A DNA stretch of 64,000 bases from Dyadobacter sp. CY326. Its GTDB lineage: Bacteria; Bacteroidota; Bacteroidia; Cytophagales; Spirosomataceae. The notes below the pieces were generated by a model. The model had not been told where the DNA came from. It worked only from the letters and a program-made list of their open reading frames with translations, and ran no database searches. The stretch covers positions 124,001 through 188,000 of the forward strand of contig NZ_JAJUXI010000013.1 in assembly GCF_021390515.1 (NCBI RefSeq), read 5' to 3'. Within the stretch, counting starts at the first letter, position 1, and each line of letters opens with the position of its first letter. The translations under genes were made by a program, and so were the position numbers. Positions 52,808 to 61,891 of this stretch are shown one piece after another.

Positions 52808-53010
52808 ACGAATAAATTAATTGATCGCCGATGTAAAACTTCAACGAAAAATTTTGTTAAAAGTGTGTATGTTTTTGACATAGAACCGCCGGTTTGGGGC
52901 TAAATATTTTTAGGCATATCGGCTTGTTATAGGTCTGATGTAGTTAACACTAACCATTTCTTCATAATGATTATAAATAAAAGACGCCACTACAAAAATG
53001 GAAGCGTTTC

Positions 53011-53042
53011 TTTGCCTTGCACGGGTTTGTGATATACCTTTG
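53011..53042 (+). promoter_or_regulatory. promoter of the sdh operon
   Basis: TTTG (53011-53014) and TACCTTTG (53035-53042) are separated by 20 bases, matching the Bacteroidota consensus. It ends 52 bases before the sdhC ATG in the 287-bp divergent region shared with gliding-CTD copy B, which holds no gene. Confidence 0.75.
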
Positions 53043-53094
53043 AAACGTTCTAAATATACCTAATTTTTTTGCACTATAACGATTCGTTTTTGAT

Positions 53095-53766
53095 ATGTCG
53101 TGGTTTTCACAAACGTTAACGAGCTCCATTGGTAAGAAACTTCTGATGGCTCTTACCGGATTATTTTTGATAAGTTTCCTGGTGATTCATGCTTCCATCA
53201 ATGCCATGATTTTTTACAATGACGGCGGAGAAACATTCACGCATTGGGGCCATTTCATGGGTACAAATCCCATCGTGCGAACGCTTGAAATTGGACTGAT
53301 CGCCGGGTTCCTGCTGCACATTGCCGATGGACTGATTTTATGGAAAAACAACACGGAAGCGAGACCGGTGAACTATGCGGTGAATAATCCTTCTGCAAAC
53401 AGCACCTGGTATTCGCGCAGCATGGGGTTGCTGGGGACTTTGTTGTTGATCTTTTTGGTCATTCATACAGCACATTTCTGGATTCCTAACCGTTCCAATC
53501 AGTTCTCAACAGGGGAAGAGCTCAATTTATATCAAATGATGCTGGACATTTTCCAGAATCCTTGGGTTGTGCTGATTTACATTGCGGGATGCATTTCACT
53601 TTTCTGGCACTTGCTGCACGGGTTTAAGAGTGCTTTCCAAACATTGGGATGGAACCACGTGAAATACAATGGTTTTATCAATTTTATTGGAACGGCTTTT
53701 TCTATCGTCGTGCCGCTTCTTTTTGCTTTAATGCCCATTTCAATCTATTTGGGTTGGGTAGACTAA
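53095..53766 (+). CDS. sdhC: succinate dehydrogenase cytochrome b subunit (single-polypeptide type)
   Basis: This 223-residue protein has five membrane segments, the di-heme type B cytochrome b of Bacteroidota and epsilonproteobacterial succinate:quinone oxidoreductases (TIGR02046-like). Candidate axial histidines are in FLVIHASINAM, GFLLHIADGL, FLVIHTAHFW and FWHLLHGFKSA. SSIGKKLLMALTGLFL is the usual opening. It anchors SdhA and SdhB to the inner membrane and passes electrons to menaquinone. It is the first gene of the operon, with sdhA starting 57 bp later. Confidence 0.94.
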   Translation: MSWFSQTLTSSIGKKLLMALTGLFLISFLVIHASINAMIFYNDGGETFTHWGHFMGTNPIVRTLEIGLIAGFLLHIADGLILWKNNTEARPVNYAVNNPSANSTWYSRSMGLLGTLLLIFLVIHTAHFWIPNRSNQFSTGEELNLYQMMLDIFQNPWVVLIYIAGCISLFWHLLHGFKSAFQTLGWNHVKYNGFINFIGTAFSIVVPLLFALMPISIYLGWVD

Positions 53767-53823
53767 GCGCTGCAATCAGCGCTAAATTTCAATTAACTTT
53801 TTGATTTAAATAACATTCAATAT

Positions 53824-55812
53824 ATGGCAACTTCATCTCGTCTGGATGCCAAAGTACCGCAAGGACCGCTTGAAACTAAATGGAGTAAATACCGTTCTTC
53901 TGTTCCACTTGTAAACCCTGCCAACAAACGTAATCTTGAAATCATCGTAATTGGCACTGGACTTGCGGGAGCTTCGGCTGCTGCCACGCTTGCAGAGCTT
54001 GGTTATAAAGTGAAAGCGTTTTGTTTTCAGGATTCCCCTCGTCGCGCGCACTCCATTGCTGCACAAGGAGGAATTAATGCTGCTAAAAATTACCAGAATG
54101 ACGGTGACTCTATTTACCGTCTTTTTTATGATACAATTAAAGGAGGCGATTATCGCGCGAGAGAAGGCAATGTGCACCGTCTCGCCGAAGTTTCCGGAAG
54201 CATTATAGATCAATGCGTTGCCGCTGGTGTGCCGTTTGCACGTGAATATGGCGGTTTGCTTTCCAACAGATCTTTTGGCGGAACGCAGGTTCAGCGGACG
54301 TTTTATGCAGCTGGACAAACGGGTCAACAATTGCTTTTAGGCGCTTATTCAGGTTTGCAGCGTCAGGTTGGTATGGGTACGGTAAAAATGTACAACCGCC
54401 ACGAAATGCTTGACATTGTGAACATTGACGGCAAATGCCGTGGAATCATTGCGAGAGACCTGGTTACAGGGCAATTGGAAAGACACGCTGCTCATGCTGT
54501 TTTGCTTTGCTCGGGAGGATACGGAAACGTATTTTACTTGTCTACCAATGCAATGGGAAGCAATGTGACTGCGGCCTGGAAAGCCCACAAACGCGGCGCA
54601 TTCTTTGGCAACCCTTGTTTTACACAAATTCACCCAACCTGTATTCCGGTTTCAGGCGAACATCAATCCAAGTTGACGCTGATGTCAGAGTCGCTTCGTA
54701 ATGATGGTCGTATCTGGGTGCCAAAAGCGAAAAACGATACGCGTCCTGGAAATGAAATTCCTGAGGAAGAGCGTGATTATTACCTGGAACGCCGCTATCC
54801 AGCATTTGGTAACCTTGTTCCGCGTGACATTGCATCCCGTGCCGCCAAGGAGCGTTGCGATGCAGGTTATGGTGTGGGAGCTTCTAAATTGGCTGTCTTC
54901 CTTGATTTTGCAGCAGCAGTTGAGCGTTACGGACGCGGAGAAGCCAATAAAAACAACATTCATAATCCGTCTGACGCCGATATTATCATTTGGGGAAAGG
55001 CAGTTGTGAAAGAAAAATATGGTAACCTGTTTGACATGTACAAGCAGATTACGGGTGAAGATCCATATGAAGTTCCAATGCGGATTTACCCCGCAGTTCA
55101 CTACACAATGGGCGGACTTTGGGTTGATTACAATTTGATGACAACCGTTCCTGGTTTGTATGCCTTGGGAGAAGCTAACTTCTCAGACCACGGAGCAAAC
55201 CGTTTGGGAGCTTCGGCATTAATGCAGGGATTGGCTGATGGATATTTTGTCATTCCTTACACAATCGGAGCATATCTTGCCAATGAGATCAGAACTGGAA
55301 AGATCTCTACTGATCATGAAGCCTTTGTAAGCACTGAAAAAGAAGTAAAAGATAGAATTGAAAAGCTGATAACCATTCAGGGCAAAACATCTCCCGAAGT
55401 GTATCACCGCCGCTTGGGCAAGATCATGTGGGATAAATGTGGAATGGCGCGCAACGAGCAGGGATTGAAAGAGGCCATTACAGAAATTCGCGCGTTGCGG
55501 AAGGATTTTTGGAGTGATGTCAAAGTTATGGGCAAGATCAACGAATTTAACCCTGAACTTGACAAAGCCAACCGCGTTGCTGACTTTATCGAATTGGGTG
55601 AATTAATGTGTCTGGATGCATTGGATCGCAATGAATCGTGCGGCGGCCATTTCCGTGAGGAATTCCAAACGGAAGAAGGCGAAGCAATGCGTGATGATGA
55701 AAATTATATGTATGTCTCGGCCTGGGAACACAAGGGTCCCGAGGAGTGGGAGTTGCACAAAGAAGATTTAGTGTACGAAAACATCAAAATTGCTCAGAGA
55801 AGTTATAAGTAA
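53824..55812 (+). CDS. sdhA: succinate dehydrogenase flavoprotein subunit
   Basis: This 662-residue subunit oxidises succinate to fumarate. The FAD-binding GTGLAGASAAATLAELGY lies at about 41-58. The covalent-FAD histidine region is RRAHSIAAQGGINAAKN. The substrate region carries HPTCIPV, the catalytic arginine region around RDIASRAAKERCD, and VHYTMGGLWVDY. GANRLGASALMQGLADG is also conserved, and the C-terminus has DRNESCGGHFREEFQTEEGE. The length and the extra N-terminal residues match Bacteroidota SdhA. A non-sdh gene follows 48 bp downstream, before sdhB. Confidence 0.96.
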   Translation: MATSSRLDAKVPQGPLETKWSKYRSSVPLVNPANKRNLEIIVIGTGLAGASAAATLAELGYKVKAFCFQDSPRRAHSIAAQGGINAAKNYQNDGDSIYRLFYDTIKGGDYRAREGNVHRLAEVSGSIIDQCVAAGVPFAREYGGLLSNRSFGGTQVQRTFYAAGQTGQQLLLGAYSGLQRQVGMGTVKMYNRHEMLDIVNIDGKCRGIIARDLVTGQLERHAAHAVLLCSGGYGNVFYLSTNAMGSNVTAAWKAHKRGAFFGNPCFTQIHPTCIPVSGEHQSKLTLMSESLRNDGRIWVPKAKNDTRPGNEIPEEERDYYLERRYPAFGNLVPRDIASRAAKERCDAGYGVGASKLAVFLDFAAAVERYGRGEANKNNIHNPSDADIIIWGKAVVKEKYGNLFDMYKQITGEDPYEVPMRIYPAVHYTMGGLWVDYNLMTTVPGLYALGEANFSDHGANRLGASALMQGLADGYFVIPYTIGAYLANEIRTGKISTDHEAFVSTEKEVKDRIEKLITIQGKTSPEVYHRRLGKIMWDKCGMARNEQGLKEAITEIRALRKDFWSDVKVMGKINEFNPELDKANRVADFIELGELMCLDALDRNESCGGHFREEFQTEEGEAMRDDENYMYVSAWEHKGPEEWELHKEDLVYENIKIAQRSYK

Positions 55813-55860
55813 TTGTAATACAAGAAGTAAGCTTAGTTACACACACCTTAAATAATCGTT

Positions 55861-57450
55861 ATGTTAATCTCTGGTTCTAATCAGACAAGGATCTCTTGGT
55901 TTGTTTTTGCGCTTGGCGCAGTGTCGGCGTTATTTTTTGCCATCTATACGGACCATCGATGGGAAGACTGGTACATAACTTTCAGAGCTTCCAAAAATTT
56001 GTCAGAGGGCCTGGGATTTACATTTAATCTGAATGAAAGAGTGCATTCGTTTACGTCTCCGATCGGGACGTTAATTCCTGCATTTTTGAACGCGATCTTT
56101 CATGACGATGAGGCGGTAATTTGGTCGTTTCGATTCATAAATATTGGATTGGTTGGGCTGATTGTCAAACTGGTCTTTGATTTTTTCTCAAAGACGATTA
56201 AAGCTCCGCTCTGGCTTGCATTGCTGGTTGCATTCGTTCTTGTTTTTGATGAAAAGAGCATTGATTACAGCATAAATGGCATGGAAACGGCCTTTATGCT
56301 TTTGGGAATTGTGCTACTGATCAGAGAGTTGTTCAGATCGGAAGTTCCTGACCCGCTCAGATTAGGATTAATTTTCGCCTATTTGATGTGGAGCCGTCCG
56401 GATGCATTCATTCACATCGGATCGCTGTTATTGAGTTATTTGATATTTAAAGGACGATCCTGGAAGCACATTAATGTGTTTTTTAGGGGCGGATTAATAG
56501 GAATCTTGTTTTACGCACCTTGGATTTTATTTGCATGGTGGTATTACGGAAGTCCAGTCCCGAATACGATCCTCGCGAAAGGATTTACATTAACGCTGGA
56601 AAGCATTCTTAATCGGGGAGTGCATTACTTTCAGTCGATTTTTATGGGTCTGGTGTCTTCTGAGGCGCCGTATCTATGGATATTCGCTCCGGCATATTAC
56701 TATTTTGAAAGTTGGCCGGTCGTGTTATTGTTTGTGTTGAAAGTTGTTACTTATGCTTCGGTTTTTCTTTGGGCCATACCAAAGATCAATTCGAGTGCCA
56801 GATTTCTGTCATTTGCGGCATTTTTGGTGGCATCTTATCTGAACATATTTTCACCAACCATTTATCCGTGGTATATCCCGGCAGTGATGGTGATTTGTTT
56901 GACAAGCATTGGTTGCGCTTTGGCTCAACCTGACAGGATCATGACTGCAAGTAGAAACTGGATTCCAGCAGGCGTGTTGAGTGTAATTTTGATAGCGCAG
57001 ATTTGGGTTTACGCCGGAGGCTTGGTCCAAATGCGCTCGCAGCAGGATTTGATCGAGAATGGATTGAGAAAACAAATAGGACTTTGGCTGAAAGATGAGT
57101 CTAAGACGCCGGATGAAACTGTTTTTCTTGAACCGTTGGGTTACATTGGATTTTATTCAGGATTGACAATGTATGATTATCCCGGACTTTGCAATAAGAA
57201 AGTGATTGAGGCCAGGAAACAATTGAAGACGGAGTCGTATGTACAATTGATCAATTATCTCCAGCCGAACTGGGTTGTTTTTCGACCTTGGGATTTAGGT
57301 CACGCATCAAAAGAGGAAGTAAAGGTTTTCGACGATAAATATTTGCTAGCAAGGACTTTTAGTCAAAAGGATATTGTTAAAAGTTTGAGTGTGTACGGCA
57401 GAAACTATCTTGATTACGACAGTGAATTTTTAGTTTATAAGAAAAAGTAA
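55861..57450 (+). CDS. GT-C-like membrane protein encoded inside the sdh operon
   Basis: This 529-residue protein has about ten membrane segments. The first loop has an acidic pair in RWEDWYITFRASKNLSEG and then GFTFNLNERVHSFTSP. This is the pattern of a GT-C group (AftB/RgtA-like proteins) in which loop 1 reads 'DDaYItyRya.NLaeG.G...N.GE.veGyTsp'. A second marker is WSRPDAFIH. It would move a sugar from a polyprenyl-phosphate donor to an unknown acceptor in the periplasm. Position is the odd point: it sits between sdhA and sdhB with gaps of 48 and 26 bp on the same strand, so it should be co-transcribed with a respiratory enzyme it has no known link to. Confidence 0.75.
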   Translation: MLISGSNQTRISWFVFALGAVSALFFAIYTDHRWEDWYITFRASKNLSEGLGFTFNLNERVHSFTSPIGTLIPAFLNAIFHDDEAVIWSFRFINIGLVGLIVKLVFDFFSKTIKAPLWLALLVAFVLVFDEKSIDYSINGMETAFMLLGIVLLIRELFRSEVPDPLRLGLIFAYLMWSRPDAFIHIGSLLLSYLIFKGRSWKHINVFFRGGLIGILFYAPWILFAWWYYGSPVPNTILAKGFTLTLESILNRGVHYFQSIFMGLVSSEAPYLWIFAPAYYYFESWPVVLLFVLKVVTYASVFLWAIPKINSSARFLSFAAFLVASYLNIFSPTIYPWYIPAVMVICLTSIGCALAQPDRIMTASRNWIPAGVLSVILIAQIWVYAGGLVQMRSQQDLIENGLRKQIGLWLKDESKTPDETVFLEPLGYIGFYSGLTMYDYPGLCNKKVIEARKQLKTESYVQLINYLQPNWVVFRPWDLGHASKEEVKVFDDKYLLARTFSQKDIVKSLSVYGRNYLDYDSEFLVYKKK

Positions 57451-57476
57451 TTTCAGGAAATAAAGAATATATCGGT

Positions 57477-58241
57477 ATGGAAGGAAATATGAGTTTGTCA
57501 CTGAAAGTTTGGAGACAAAGTGATAAAAATACAGCAGGAGCTTTTGAGAACTATAAACTGGATGGCGTTTCTCCGGACATGTCCTTCCTTGAAATGTTCG
57601 ATGTGCTGAATGAGCAGTTGATCGAAGAGGGGAAAGTGCCGATTGCATTTGACCATGATTGTCGTGAAGGGATTTGCGGGTCGTGTGCAATGTTCATCAA
57701 TGGCCGTCCGCACGGACCGTTGAAAGGCGTTACGACTTGCCAGCTGCACATGCGATCATTCAATGATGGCGATACGATTGTGGTAGAGCCTTGGCGTGCA
57801 AAAGCATTTCCTGTAATTAAGGACTTGGTTGTTGACCGCGATGCATTTGACAGGATTATGTCTGCGGGTGGTTTTGTTTCTGTTAACACGGGGAATGCAC
57901 AGGATGCGAACAGTCTGCCAATTCCTAAGGAAGCGGCTGACGAAGCATTTTCAGCAGCGGCTTGTATCGCTTGCGGTGCTTGTGTAGCAGCTTGTAAAAA
58001 TGCATCAGCGATGCTTTTTGTTTCTGCAAAAGTATCACAACTGGCTTTGTTGCCACAAGGACAGGCAGAACGCAACATTCGCGCTGAAAAAATGGTTGCT
58101 CAAATGGATTCCGAAGGATTTGGGGCCTGCACAAATACAGGAGCATGCTCAGCAGAGTGTCCTAAGGAAATCAGCATGGTGAACATCGCCCGCCTCAACC
58201 GCGAATACATTGGCGCTAAGTTTTCGTCGACAGCTGTTTAA
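57477..58241 (+). CDS. sdhB: succinate dehydrogenase iron-sulfur subunit
   Basis: This 254-residue subunit carries three Fe-S clusters between the flavin and the cytochrome. The [2Fe-2S] ligands are in DCREGICGSCAMFINGR and the later TTCQLH. The [4Fe-4S] and [3Fe-4S] ligands are in CIACGACVAACKNAS and ACTNTGACSAECPKE. A start at 57489 (MSLSLKVW) is equally possible and closer to the family. It ends the operon, followed by a strong terminator. It is separated from sdhA by the GT-C-like gene. Confidence 0.95.
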   Translation: MEGNMSLSLKVWRQSDKNTAGAFENYKLDGVSPDMSFLEMFDVLNEQLIEEGKVPIAFDHDCREGICGSCAMFINGRPHGPLKGVTTCQLHMRSFNDGDTIVVEPWRAKAFPVIKDLVVDRDAFDRIMSAGGFVSVNTGNAQDANSLPIPKEAADEAFSAAACIACGACVAACKNASAMLFVSAKVSQLALLPQGQAERNIRAEKMVAQMDSEGFGACTNTGACSAECPKEISMVNIARLNREYIGAKFSSTAV

Positions 58242-58267
58242 GTAAATCTAATTTGCACGAATACAAA

Positions 58268-58304
58268 AAAAAAGCAGGCCGCTAATCATTAGCGGCCTGC
58301 TTTC
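58268..58304. terminator. bidirectional terminator after sdhB
   Basis: AAAGCAGGCCGCTAAT and ATTAGCGGCCTGCTTT overlap as a near-perfect inverted repeat with a very short loop and A/T runs at both sides. It serves sdhB and the convergent OmpH-like gene. Confidence 0.9.
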
Positions 58305-58320
58305 GTTATATCAAGTAAGT

Positions 58321-58941
58321 TTAGTTTTTTTTGGTCGAGTCAGCTTTTGCTGGGGTCTTGCTTTTGTATTCTTTGTTCAAACCGTCAAGAATCTTTTGCG
58401 TTACGTCCAAAGATGGATTGGCAAATAAAATGCCGCCTCCGAGCGAGTAACCTAAAACATATTCGAAACCGTTTTCCTTGTTGTATTTCTCAATGTAGGC
58501 GCGGATATTTTTGTAAAGCTCTTCGTTTTTCTTAGCCTCTTCCTGTCCCAATGCCTGCGCCGATTGATCACGGTAAGCAACCAGATCCTGTTGTTTTTTC
58601 ATCAATTGAGCCTCCGTCGAGCGAGCCTGATCGGGCGTCATTGTTTGTGCTCTTTGTTGGAAAAACTGGACTTCATTTTGCAATGAGCGGCCTTTTGTAG
58701 TCAATTCATTTTCAAGTTGGAAGTTTTTATTTTCCAACTCTTTTCTTGTATCCTTAAAGAATTCGTAGTTTTTCAACAAAGAATCAACCTGAACATAAAC
58801 GGTTTTTCGGCCTGCCACCACACCACCATCTGTTGCTGCACCCGCATCTGCCGAAGGCTTGCCTGAAAAATGTAAAAAGAATAACACCGCCACAGCCAGC
58901 GAAAGCACGATGTTCCAAATTAACGAAGTATTGTTATTCAC
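58321..58941 (-). CDS. OmpH/Skp-like membrane-anchored coiled-coil protein
   Basis: This 206-residue protein begins with one membrane segment (LIWNIVLSLAVAVLFFLHFSG, about 7-27). VYVQVDSLLKNYEFFKDTRK follows, the OmpH/Skp opening strand and helix, then a long charged coiled coil (about 65-150) and the closing GFEYVLGYSLGGGILFANPS. Skp-type chaperones carry outer-membrane proteins through the periplasm. The GTG at 58941 is preferred because the peptide then starts VNNNTSLIWN, as in related proteins; upstream in-frame residues are not family-like. The C-terminal tail is Lys/Thr rich. Confidence 0.83.
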   Translation of the reverse strand: MNNNTSLIWNIVLSLAVAVLFFLHFSGKPSADAGAATDGGVVAGRKTVYVQVDSLLKNYEFFKDTRKELENKNFQLENELTTKGRSLQNEVQFFQQRAQTMTPDQARSTEAQLMKKQQDLVAYRDQSAQALGQEEAKKNEELYKNIRAYIEKYNKENGFEYVLGYSLGGGILFANPSLDVTQKILDGLNKEYKSKTPAKADSTKKN

Positions 58942-59030
58942 GTTTTTTGAGTTTTGTTTTTTGAACGAGCCGCAAAGATAATAATTTGTGTTTAAGTACA
59001 ATGAATATCGATGCCTCTCTGAAAATTACG

Positions 59031-59390
59031 TTAGCGGGACAAACTCCCCGCCGGCTCACTCACGAAGATCCTGCGGGTAAGGCATCCCGAAAGTGCAGCC
59101 AATCCGCCCGTTAACCCGCCGACAATTGCAGCAACCACAAGCAAAAGCAGCCCATCAGGCAGTGAGAATATGCCGGCAATGCGATCCGACATGGCGCCGT
59201 CTGATGTAAAATGCAGATAAAATCCATAAGCAAGCCAAACTATGGCAATGGAAGCAAAGCCAGTCCAGAAAGCCGCTGAGGCAGTCGCGGGACGAGCCAG
59301 AAAAACTATAAAAGGAACGACTGCCACAATCCACCACGGGAGCAAAATTTGCAGCAAGGCTGACGCAATGATAATGATGATCACATTCAT
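59031..59390 (-). CDS. small membrane protein of unknown function
   Basis: This 119-residue protein is almost entirely hydrophobic, with four likely membrane helices (about 3-31, 36-56, 72-90 and 92-108) and a short polar C-terminus (RRIFVSEPAGSLSR). I recognise no domain. It starts 10 bp after the penicillin-acylase stop on the same strand, so co-expression with that enzyme is very likely. Confidence 0.7.
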   Translation of the reverse strand: MNVIIIIIASALLQILLPWWIVAVVPFIVFLARPATASAAFWTGFASIAIVWLAYGFYLHFTSDGAMSDRIAGIFSLPDGLLLLVVAAIVGGLTGGLAALSGCLTRRIFVSEPAGSLSR

Positions 59391-59400
59391 TCTGTTCGTG

Positions 59401-61848
59401 TTAAGGCTTTTGTAGCAAAATTGTTGAAGTCATTCGCGCGTTTTGCTGATCGGGACTCAATAGATAAACGAGCTCATTCAACTCGCCGTTTTCCCACTTT
59501 TTCAACAAGTTGAGATAATAAGGACTGCCCGGATTTCCCGACTGGCCGCCCGGATAAATGCCATATGCTCTCGGGACGGGCCCAAGTTCTACAACCATCC
59601 GCCACGATGGGCCATTACGCTTCGTAATTGCATTCACAATGCTGCGACCTCCGCCTACGTGCAACGCGGGCGCATTGAATGGTTTCAGGCTTCTGCTCAA
59701 ATGTCTAATTTCGGTGCCTTTTACATTCGACCATTGCCACGATTTGCTCATAGCGCCATGCCGCGCATGCAATGTGTCCAATGAGGCTTTGAAACTATTC
59801 TCTGCCAGACTTTGCAACGTTTCTTTTTCGGGCGTCTTAATGTTGTCAAACCATTTTGCATTTGGCTGTTTCAAAATCATAAACAATGTCCTGTCGCGGG
59901 TCGGATATTCCAGGTTTTCGCCAAATTCATCATTCCAAATCTGCCCCATCAGCATGGGAGCCCATTCTTCAAAAATGGAAGTTGCAATGGATTCGGGTGA
60001 GTTTTGATAATTCCAGTTCGCAAGTGTGATCGCGGCTGCTTTTTGGGCCGGGGTTAGCGTTGCAGATTTGAGTGTGCTCAGTAATTTGGGTAAAATGTTT
60101 CTTGCCAAAACACTGAAATTATCATTTTGTAACATTCTCAAACTGTCTGCATTGGCTTGCGACATTGCATTAAGCCGCTCGTTGATGCGTACGCCGCGTT
60201 CCGTGGGAGCGAAAACCCAGTTGATATAATATGGATAAGAAGGGTCGGTGGACGACTGGTTTGCACTGCTGACAAAGCCTCTTTTCGGATTTTTTACAAA
60301 TGGATTTTGCTCTGCGGGAATCCAGCCTTGCCAATCGTCCGCAGCATTTGAGCCGTCAAGCAGGAATTTTCCTTGCTCCTTATATTTCAAAGGCAGTTTT
60401 CCATTAACCGTAATAGCGATATTTTTACTGTTATCGGCAAAGACAAAATTCTGAGCAGGCCCGACGTAGAATGTCAGCGCTTTGCGATAATCATCGTAAT
60501 TTTTGGCTTTGTTTAATTCATAAAAAGTCAGAAAGCTATTCCCCGCTTCGTGCCCAATCCATTTAATAGCCAGCTCCGGATATTTCCCTGAGCTGCTGTC
60601 CGTTTCAGTAACGGGTCCGTGGTGCGTGTAAATGATCTCTTCTCGTAAAGGTTCTTTTTGTCCTTTTATATAAATGTTTTCAATGCGCTTTTTGGTCGGT
60701 TTCCATTGGTTATTATGCCAATATTCGTTGCGGGAATCGTCTTTGAATTTAATTTTATATAAATCATAAACATCTGCATCCGTGTTGGTTACGCCCCATG
60801 CGACCTGCTGATTGAACCCGATGATGACACTTGGAATGCCCGGTAAAGAAACGCCGTAAACATTCATGGACGGCGAATGCAGCTGGACTTGATACCAAAT
60901 CGATGGAAGTGTGAGTTCAAGATGCGGATCATTGGCCAGGATCGGATAGCCGGTGATCGACTTTTCGGCGCTTACGGCCCAGTTGTTGCTGCCAACGCCT
61001 TCCTCCTTTGGTGTCCTTTTCGAAAGCGCCGCGATTGTTTGTTTCGCAGGACTAATGCTGTCGTTATACTGAAAAATCTTGTTGCTTTTTTGAACTTTCA
61101 GCGGCTTAAAATCCCATTTCGTTCCCGCTGGAATGATCGGACTTTCCTGGAACATTGGATAATCCGGGAAAAGATCATCCACGACGGCTTTCCCATATTT
61201 TTTAAGCAAATTGCTCATATTGAGCTCATTAGACCGACCAGCCAATGTCAGCGTCATCTGTTCCAACATATACATGGTGTTGATCGGCTTCCATGCTTCT
61301 GGTTGATAACCAAGCAGTTTGAACTCAATAGGATAATTTTTCGGGGCGAGTTGATTGATGTATGCATTGACGCCCGCTGTGTAACCGAGCAACGCTTCGC
61401 GCGAATGCGGGTTCTGCATCGCAATTTTCAGGTTCGCTTCTGCACCATAGCCCATTCCCAACCTCCGACTTTGCTGATCGAGCTGCAATGTGGCCTTGCC
61501 CAGCACTTCCGAAAGTCGCCCAGAGGCAGCCCTAATCTGCAAATCCATTTGCCATAACCGGTCTTTGGCCGTTACAAATCCCTGCGCGTAAAAAAGGTCA
61601 AAATCATTTTTTGCAAAAATGTGGGCGACGCCGGCATCATCGTATCGGATCATCACCTCATCCTTTAATCCATTGAGTTTTAGAAGCGTTTCATTATCGC
61701 TTGTAACAAGCCCTTCGCCATTTTGGGAAAAACCAGTGAAAGGACTAAGAAATGGCCCTAATGCGGGGGCGGGGCCGAGGGGTCTGCTCAGGACATAAAC
61801 CAGGCCTAATGTTGCAGCAAGTGAAACAAAAGCTTTTAAATACTTCAT
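59401..61848 (-). CDS. penicillin acylase family protein (Ntn hydrolase)
   Basis: This 815-residue protein is a secreted or membrane-tethered amidase proenzyme. An N-terminal hydrophobic segment lies at about 5-21. The alpha-chain region shows YDDAGVAHIFAKNDFDLFYAQGF in two parts, typical of the family. The autocatalytic site is VGSNNWAVS with Ser287 as the N-terminal nucleophile of the beta chain. ILANDPHLEL follows, then GIPSVIIGFNQQVAWGVTN and the Asn/Arg active-site neighbourhood. Relatives hydrolyse penicillins, acyl-homoserine lactones or other N-acyl amides, and the natural substrate here is unknown. It lies between cutC upstream and a small membrane protein gene downstream. Confidence 0.92.
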   Translation of the reverse strand: MKYLKAFVSLAATLGLVYVLSRPLGPAPALGPFLSPFTGFSQNGEGLVTSDNETLLKLNGLKDEVMIRYDDAGVAHIFAKNDFDLFYAQGFVTAKDRLWQMDLQIRAASGRLSEVLGKATLQLDQQSRRLGMGYGAEANLKIAMQNPHSREALLGYTAGVNAYINQLAPKNYPIEFKLLGYQPEAWKPINTMYMLEQMTLTLAGRSNELNMSNLLKKYGKAVVDDLFPDYPMFQESPIIPAGTKWDFKPLKVQKSNKIFQYNDSISPAKQTIAALSKRTPKEEGVGSNNWAVSAEKSITGYPILANDPHLELTLPSIWYQVQLHSPSMNVYGVSLPGIPSVIIGFNQQVAWGVTNTDADVYDLYKIKFKDDSRNEYWHNNQWKPTKKRIENIYIKGQKEPLREEIIYTHHGPVTETDSSSGKYPELAIKWIGHEAGNSFLTFYELNKAKNYDDYRKALTFYVGPAQNFVFADNSKNIAITVNGKLPLKYKEQGKFLLDGSNAADDWQGWIPAEQNPFVKNPKRGFVSSANQSSTDPSYPYYINWVFAPTERGVRINERLNAMSQANADSLRMLQNDNFSVLARNILPKLLSTLKSATLTPAQKAAAITLANWNYQNSPESIATSIFEEWAPMLMGQIWNDEFGENLEYPTRDRTLFMILKQPNAKWFDNIKTPEKETLQSLAENSFKASLDTLHARHGAMSKSWQWSNVKGTEIRHLSRSLKPFNAPALHVGGGRSIVNAITKRNGPSWRMVVELGPVPRAYGIYPGGQSGNPGSPYYLNLLKKWENGELNELVYLLSPDQQNARMTSTILLQKP

Positions 61849-61891
61849 GGAGGAGGGGGGGAACGGCGCTAATTTTAAAAGCCGGCATTCA

